DNA from: Vulcanimicrobiia bacterium
GTDB taxonomy: Bacteria > Eremiobacterota > Eremiobacteria > Baltobacterales > Baltobacteraceae
Direction of reading: 5' to 3'
Assembly (NCBI GenBank): GCA_024281135.1
Contig: JAMXLG010000062.1
Location: 1 to 35,111 of the forward strand
DNA: 35,111 nt
Shown here: positions 32,065 to 35,111 of the stretch, piece after piece
How positions within the stretch are numbered: position 1 is the stretch's first letter
Layout of the letters: each line of letters begins with the position of its first letter
Notes under the pieces: generated by a model
Told to the model about the DNA's origin: nothing
Databases searched by the model: none
What the model saw: only the letters and a program-made list of their open reading frames with translations
Translations under genes and position numbers: made by a program

Positions 32065-33494
32065 AGCTCTACAACACAAGGACGCGCGCGCTCGAAACGT
32101 TCGCGCCGCTTAAAGCGGGCGACGTTCGAATCTATGTCTGCGGCCTCACGCCGTCGGCGCAAGCGCATCTCGGTCACGCACGATCGTTCCTGTTCTTCGA
32201 TCTCCTGCGCCGCTATCTCATGTATCGCGGCTATCGCGTGGACTACGTACAGAACGTTACGGATATCGACGATCGCAGCATCAACCGCGCGCGCGAAACA
32301 GGTGAAGACTGGTATAACATCGTCTCGGGCTACTTCGCCGAGTTCAAAGAGTCTATGCATAAACTCGGCGTAATGGAACCCGATGAGGAACCTTACGCGA
32401 CGAGGTTCATTCCGCAAATCCAAGATATGATACGTCAGCTGATCGGTGCCGATCATGCCTACGTCGTCGAGGACGGCATCTACTATCGCGTAAGCAGCTT
32501 TCCGAATTACGGCAAGCTCAGCAACCGCAATATCGAAGAATTGGAAGCGGGTGCGCGTATCGAGATCGGCGAGCACAAAGAAGATCCGCTCGATTTCGCG
32601 CTGTGGAAATTTGCGAAGCCTGGCGAGCCTAAGTGGCCGTTCGAACCGTACGGCGACGGCCGTCCGGGTTGGCATATCGAATGTTCGGCGATGTCGCGGA
32701 CGCTGCTCGATCTCGCCGGTGACGGATTCGATATTCACGGCGGCGGCGCCGATCTGATTTTCCCGCACCATGAGAACGAGATCGCGCAGAGCGAGCCGTT
32801 GATGGCGCATCCGCCGATGGCGAACTTTTGGGTACACGGCGGATTGTTGAACTTCGAAGGTCGCAAGATGTCGAAGTCGCTCGGGAACTTCGAACCGCTC
32901 GTCGATCTGCTGGCGCGCCACGATCCGCAAGCGATTCGCTTGACGTTCCTCACGACCGGTTACAGCAAGGTGATGAATTTCACCGAAGACTCGCTATCGG
33001 GATCGTATGCAACGCTCGATAAGTTGAAACGCGCCTATCGGCGGATGCACCCTGGCGGAGCGGTCGTGCCGGTGCATAATATCGCAAACGGACTGCCGGC
33101 GCGTGTTGCCGATCTCCTCGATGAAGACATGAACACCTCCGCAGCACTCGCCGAGGTGTTGTCATTCATCAAGGACGCGCCCCCGAGCGCACTACAAGAA
33201 TTTGAAACCGCACTGTGGCTGCTCGGTATCGAACCCAACGAGTCGTGGCTCGTAGAAGAAGAGACGCCGCTTCCTGAAGACATCCTGCAGCGGTTGCAAG
33301 CAGAACTCGGCAGCGAAATCTCGTTTAACGGCGCTACGCCTGAAGAAGCAATCGCACTCGTGATCGAACGGCGCGCAAATGCGCGTGCAGCGAAAGATTG
33401 GGCCGCATCGGATCGATTGCGCGATGCGCTCGCGCGCTGCGGTATCTCAATCAAAGATTCGAAAGAAGGCACGACGTGGACCGTCGCGGATTAA
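32052..33494 (+). CDS. cysS: Cysteinyl-tRNA synthetase
   Basis: This 480-residue class I synthetase charges tRNA-Cys. The zinc site is Cys30, Cys211 (GWHIECSAM), and the His and Glu of FPHHENEIA. The first ATP motif is HLGH (39-42), the second is KMSKS (272-276). The C-terminal DALR-like domain and the segment RRANARAAKDWAASDRLRDAL complete it. The segment after Cys30 is unusual: CGLTPSAQAHLGHAR, where most bacteria have CGPTVYD..HIGNAR. A mycothiol ligase MshC has related CGITPYDATHLGHA, but overall length and the C-terminal RNA-binding domain favour CysRS. The start is GTG 32052; it overlaps rlmB by 19 bp. Confidence 0.95.
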   Translation: MGDLKLYNTRTRALETFAPLKAGDVRIYVCGLTPSAQAHLGHARSFLFFDLLRRYLMYRGYRVDYVQNVTDIDDRSINRARETGEDWYNIVSGYFAEFKESMHKLGVMEPDEEPYATRFIPQIQDMIRQLIGADHAYVVEDGIYYRVSSFPNYGKLSNRNIEELEAGARIEIGEHKEDPLDFALWKFAKPGEPKWPFEPYGDGRPGWHIECSAMSRTLLDLAGDGFDIHGGGADLIFPHHENEIAQSEPLMAHPPMANFWVHGGLLNFEGRKMSKSLGNFEPLVDLLARHDPQAIRLTFLTTGYSKVMNFTEDSLSGSYATLDKLKRAYRRMHPGGAVVPVHNIANGLPARVADLLDEDMNTSAALAEVLSFIKDAPPSALQEFETALWLLGIEPNESWLVEEETPLPEDILQRLQAELGSEISFNGATPEEAIALVIERRANARAAKDWAASDRLRDALARCGISIKDSKEGTTWTVAD

Positions 33495-34330
33495 AGGGTC
33501 GCGGCGCGAAGCCGCATGGGCGTAAGCAGCAGCCGAACGCGCAGCCGCAGCAGCGTCGACATCAGCCACGCTTGGATTTCGATGATGTGATGTACGGTAT
33601 TCACGTTGTGGAAGAAGCGTTAGGTGCCGGCGAGGCGCTGCGCGCGATTCATATCTCCGACGAACGCAAGCGCGATCCGTTGCTTCGGAAAATCATCGGC
33701 GAAGCCAAGGAACGCAACGTTCCGGTGAGGTTCGAAAATCGTTCGTTCTTCGCGCAGCTGCCTTTTAAAACGCATCAAGGTGTGATTGCAATTGCGCCGC
33801 CGTTCGAGTACGCAAGCCTGCATGACGTGATGGGCAAACGCAAGTCGGGGCACGCGTTCTTCGTGTTGCTCGACCATCTTACGGATCCGCACAATGTCGG
33901 TGCGATCGTACGCAGCGCCGAGTGTTTTGGCGCCGATGCGGTGATCTTGCCCGAACGCCGGTCGGCCGGTATTAACGCGACCGTTCGCAAAGCTGCCGCA
34001 GGCGCCGCCGAGCATCTTCCGATCGTCCGCGTCGCGAATATTAACGAGGCGATCCGGCAACTCAAGAAGGCGGGCGTTTGGGTTGTTGGGGCAGACGCCG
34101 GGCCAAAGTCGGTTGAATTGGATGAGGCCGACTTCGACCGCGACATCGCAATTGTGATCGGCGCTGAAGGCGAAGGGCTGGCGCAGCTAGTGCAGCGGGA
34201 GTGCGACTATCTGGTACGGATACCGACGCCCGGCGTCACCGAGTCGCTCAATGCCTCGGTTGCCGCAGGGGTGGTACTCTACGAGGTGGTGCGTCAAAGG
34301 TCGCAACGGGGTATGTCGGCGCTTCGTTAA
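33476..34330 (+). CDS. rlmB: 23S rRNA 2'-O-methyltransferase RlmB (SpoU/TrmH family)
   Basis: This 284-residue SAM-dependent methyltransferase probably modifies a guanosine of 23S rRNA. Residues 1-35 form a basic, Gln-rich tail (GRGAKPHGRKQQPNAQPQQR), then an L30e-like substrate-binding domain starting VMYGIHVVEEAL, then the SPOUT knot with motif 1 LTDPHNVGAIVRSAECFGA, motif 2 VIGAEGEGL and motif 3 IPTPGVTESLNASVAAGVVL. The start GTG 33476 has GAAGG 6 nt upstream and overlaps cysS by 19 bp. In Bacillus yazC (mrnC) lies between cysS and this gene and yacP follows; both are missing here. A short hairpin follows the stop. Confidence 0.93.
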   Translation: MDRRGLKGRGAKPHGRKQQPNAQPQQRRHQPRLDFDDVMYGIHVVEEALGAGEALRAIHISDERKRDPLLRKIIGEAKERNVPVRFENRSFFAQLPFKTHQGVIAIAPPFEYASLHDVMGKRKSGHAFFVLLDHLTDPHNVGAIVRSAECFGADAVILPERRSAGINATVRKAAAGAAEHLPIVRVANINEAIRQLKKAGVWVVGADAGPKSVELDEADFDRDIAIVIGAEGEGLAQLVQRECDYLVRIPTPGVTESLNASVAAGVVLYEVVRQRSQRGMSALR

Positions 34331-34332
34331 GT

Positions 34333-34350
34333 CCCAAGATTATGCTTGGG
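34333..34350 (+). terminator. Weak hairpin after rlmB
   Basis: CCCAAG (34333-34338) pairs with CTTGGG (34345-34350) across a 6-nt loop, followed by TTATCCTT. The stem is short and the tail only partly T-rich, so termination would be weak. It lies just two bases past the rlmB stop and before the sigH promoter. Confidence 0.4.
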
Positions 34351-34356
34351 TTATCC

Positions 34357-34385
34357 TTGACGTGAAAAGGAGCCCCTCCTATAAT
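34357..34385 (+). promoter_or_regulatory. Near-consensus sigma-A promoter for sigH
   Basis: TTGACG (34357-34362; five of six) and a perfect TATAAT (34380-34385) are separated by exactly 17 bp. Transcription would start near 34392, giving a leader of about 70 nt. The spacer holds AGGAG-CCC-CTCCT (34368-34380), a perfect inverted repeat touching the -10, which could be a regulator site. Confidence 0.8.
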
Positions 34386-34460
34386 CACGTGGATGTGTCG
34401 CGTTCGACGGACTCCGGCCCGCGTGTTTCGGCACACCGACCCCCACGAGGCGTAAAATAC

Positions 34461-35108
34461 ATGGCTATGACCCATCCTGTTCCGGATGGATTGGAGTACA
34501 ACGAGAGAGCCGACGAAGATCTCGTTGCCATCGCAAAATCAGGTGACAATCTGGCGATGGAGTACCTGCTCAACAAGTACAAAAACTTCGTTCGTATCAA
34601 AGCCAAGAGCTACTTCCTGATCGGCGCGGACCGCGAGGACATCATCCAAGAAGGTATGATCGGCCTCTATAAAGCCGTGCGCGACTTCAAGGCAGATAAG
34701 CTCTCGAGCTTCCGTGCGTTTGCCGAGTTGTGTATCACGCGTCAAATCATCACTGCTATCAAGACCGCGACGCGCCAAAAACACATTCCGCTCAACCAGT
34801 ACATTTCACTCAACAAGCCGATCTACGACGAGGACAGCGAACGAACGCTGCTCGACGTGATGGCGTCGCAGAAGACCTCGGATCCCGAGGAACTGGTCGT
34901 CACGCAGGAAGTCTCCGACGATATCCGCCAGCGCATCCGCCAAAATCTCTCCGAGCTCGAGTCGCAGGTCCTGGAATCGTATCTAGAAGGCAAGAGCTAC
35001 CAAGAGATGGCGCGCGATCTCGGCCGCCACGTGAAATCGATCGACAACGCGCTCCAACGCGTGAAACGCAAGATCGAAAAGAACCTCGCGGAGTTCGAAT
35101 TCCAGTAA
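34461..35108 (+). CDS. sigH: RNA polymerase sigma factor, SigH (sigma-30) type
   Basis: This 215-residue sigma-70-family factor is strikingly like Bacillus SigH. Region 2 (about 33-110) contains KNFVRIKAKSYFLIGADRED, IIQEGMIGLYKAVRDFKADK, and AFAELCITRQIITAIKTATR; region 4 (about 155-208) contains SYQEMARDLGRHVKSIDNAL then QRVKRKIEKNL. SigH directs early stationary phase, competence and sporulation genes in Bacillus. No spore genes appear in this window, so its regulon here is unknown. The start is ATG 34461, with GAGG about 10 nt upstream; the open frame extends back past the promoter but without homology. Its position after rlmB matches Bacillus. Confidence 0.95.
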   Translation: MAMTHPVPDGLEYNERADEDLVAIAKSGDNLAMEYLLNKYKNFVRIKAKSYFLIGADREDIIQEGMIGLYKAVRDFKADKLSSFRAFAELCITRQIITAIKTATRQKHIPLNQYISLNKPIYDEDSERTLLDVMASQKTSDPEELVVTQEVSDDIRQRIRQNLSELESQVLESYLEGKSYQEMARDLGRHVKSIDNALQRVKRKIEKNLAEFEFQ

Positions 35109-35111
35109 ACC

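Noticed and set aside
30955..32079. Long open frame (374 codons) on the minus strand
   Set aside because: Antisense to the GluRS-like gene and cysE, both supported by motifs; no recognisable protein features.

Overview
The window is a gene-dense bacterial chromosome segment with GC that looks to be in the high fifties to about 60%. It has frequent GTG starts, many 1-31 bp overlaps between neighbouring genes, and no rRNA, tRNA, transposase, phage or CRISPR. Two blocks follow the order I recall from Bacillus subtilis: PASTA protein - rpe - thiamine gene - reversed rpmB - fakA (yloV) - plsX, and PIN/TRAM (yacL) - ispD - ispF - [gltX slot] - cysE - cysS - rlmB - sigH. The proteins are not close to Bacillus except SigH, and base composition differs. 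I infer a deep-branching lineage related to the Firmicutes side of the bacterial tree, such as an Eremiobacterota/Vulcanimicrobiota (WPS-2)-type genome. This assignment is from memory and unproven.

Layout. (a) 33-4775: an XRE/MmyB-type regulator diverges from a DHA2-family MFS exporter, followed by a small unknown protein, a secreted lipoprotein and a RibD/DHFR-like reductase. The divergent region holds a good promoter for the regulator and three related half-sites, so autoregulation and control of the exporter are likely. (b) 4745-11011, minus strand: radA, a stand-alone glutamate formimidoyltransferase, a two-domain M16 peptidase and a Sad/YneI-type aldehyde dehydrogenase, tightly packed and probably one operon. 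(c) 11071-22390, plus strand: cmk, plsC, ispH, polyprenyl synthetase, a very large double glycosyltransferase (GT-C + protein O-mannosyltransferase), yebC, a kinase-less PASTA protein, rpe, thiL, a pyridoxal-kinase-like gene and an unknown gene. (d) 22446-22637: rpmB on the minus strand with its own promoter, leader hairpin and terminator. (e) 22812-27177: fatty-acid kinase locus fakA - plsX - two degV/fakB genes. (f) 27187-34330: hemW, PIN/TRAM, ispD, ispF, a free-standing GluRS anticodon-domain-like protein, cysE, cysS, rlmB. (g) 34461-35108: a SigH-type sigma factor behind a near-consensus promoter.

Themes. Isoprenoid supply is spread through the window (ispH, ispD, ispF, polyprenyl synthetase) and could feed the polyprenyl-phosphate-sugar-dependent mannosyltransferase. 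Fatty-acid salvage (FakA/FakB) sits with PlsX and PlsC, i.e. phospholipid entry. The most novel-looking items are an IspD carrying a C-terminal domain resembling EF-G domain V, a GluRS C-terminal domain standing alone exactly where gltX would be expected, a fused double GT-C enzyme with an inserted beta-rich domain, a degenerate second FakB-like protein, and several genes whose conserved N-termini appear to require a CTG or other non-standard start.

There is no gene-free stretch longer than about 175 bases.
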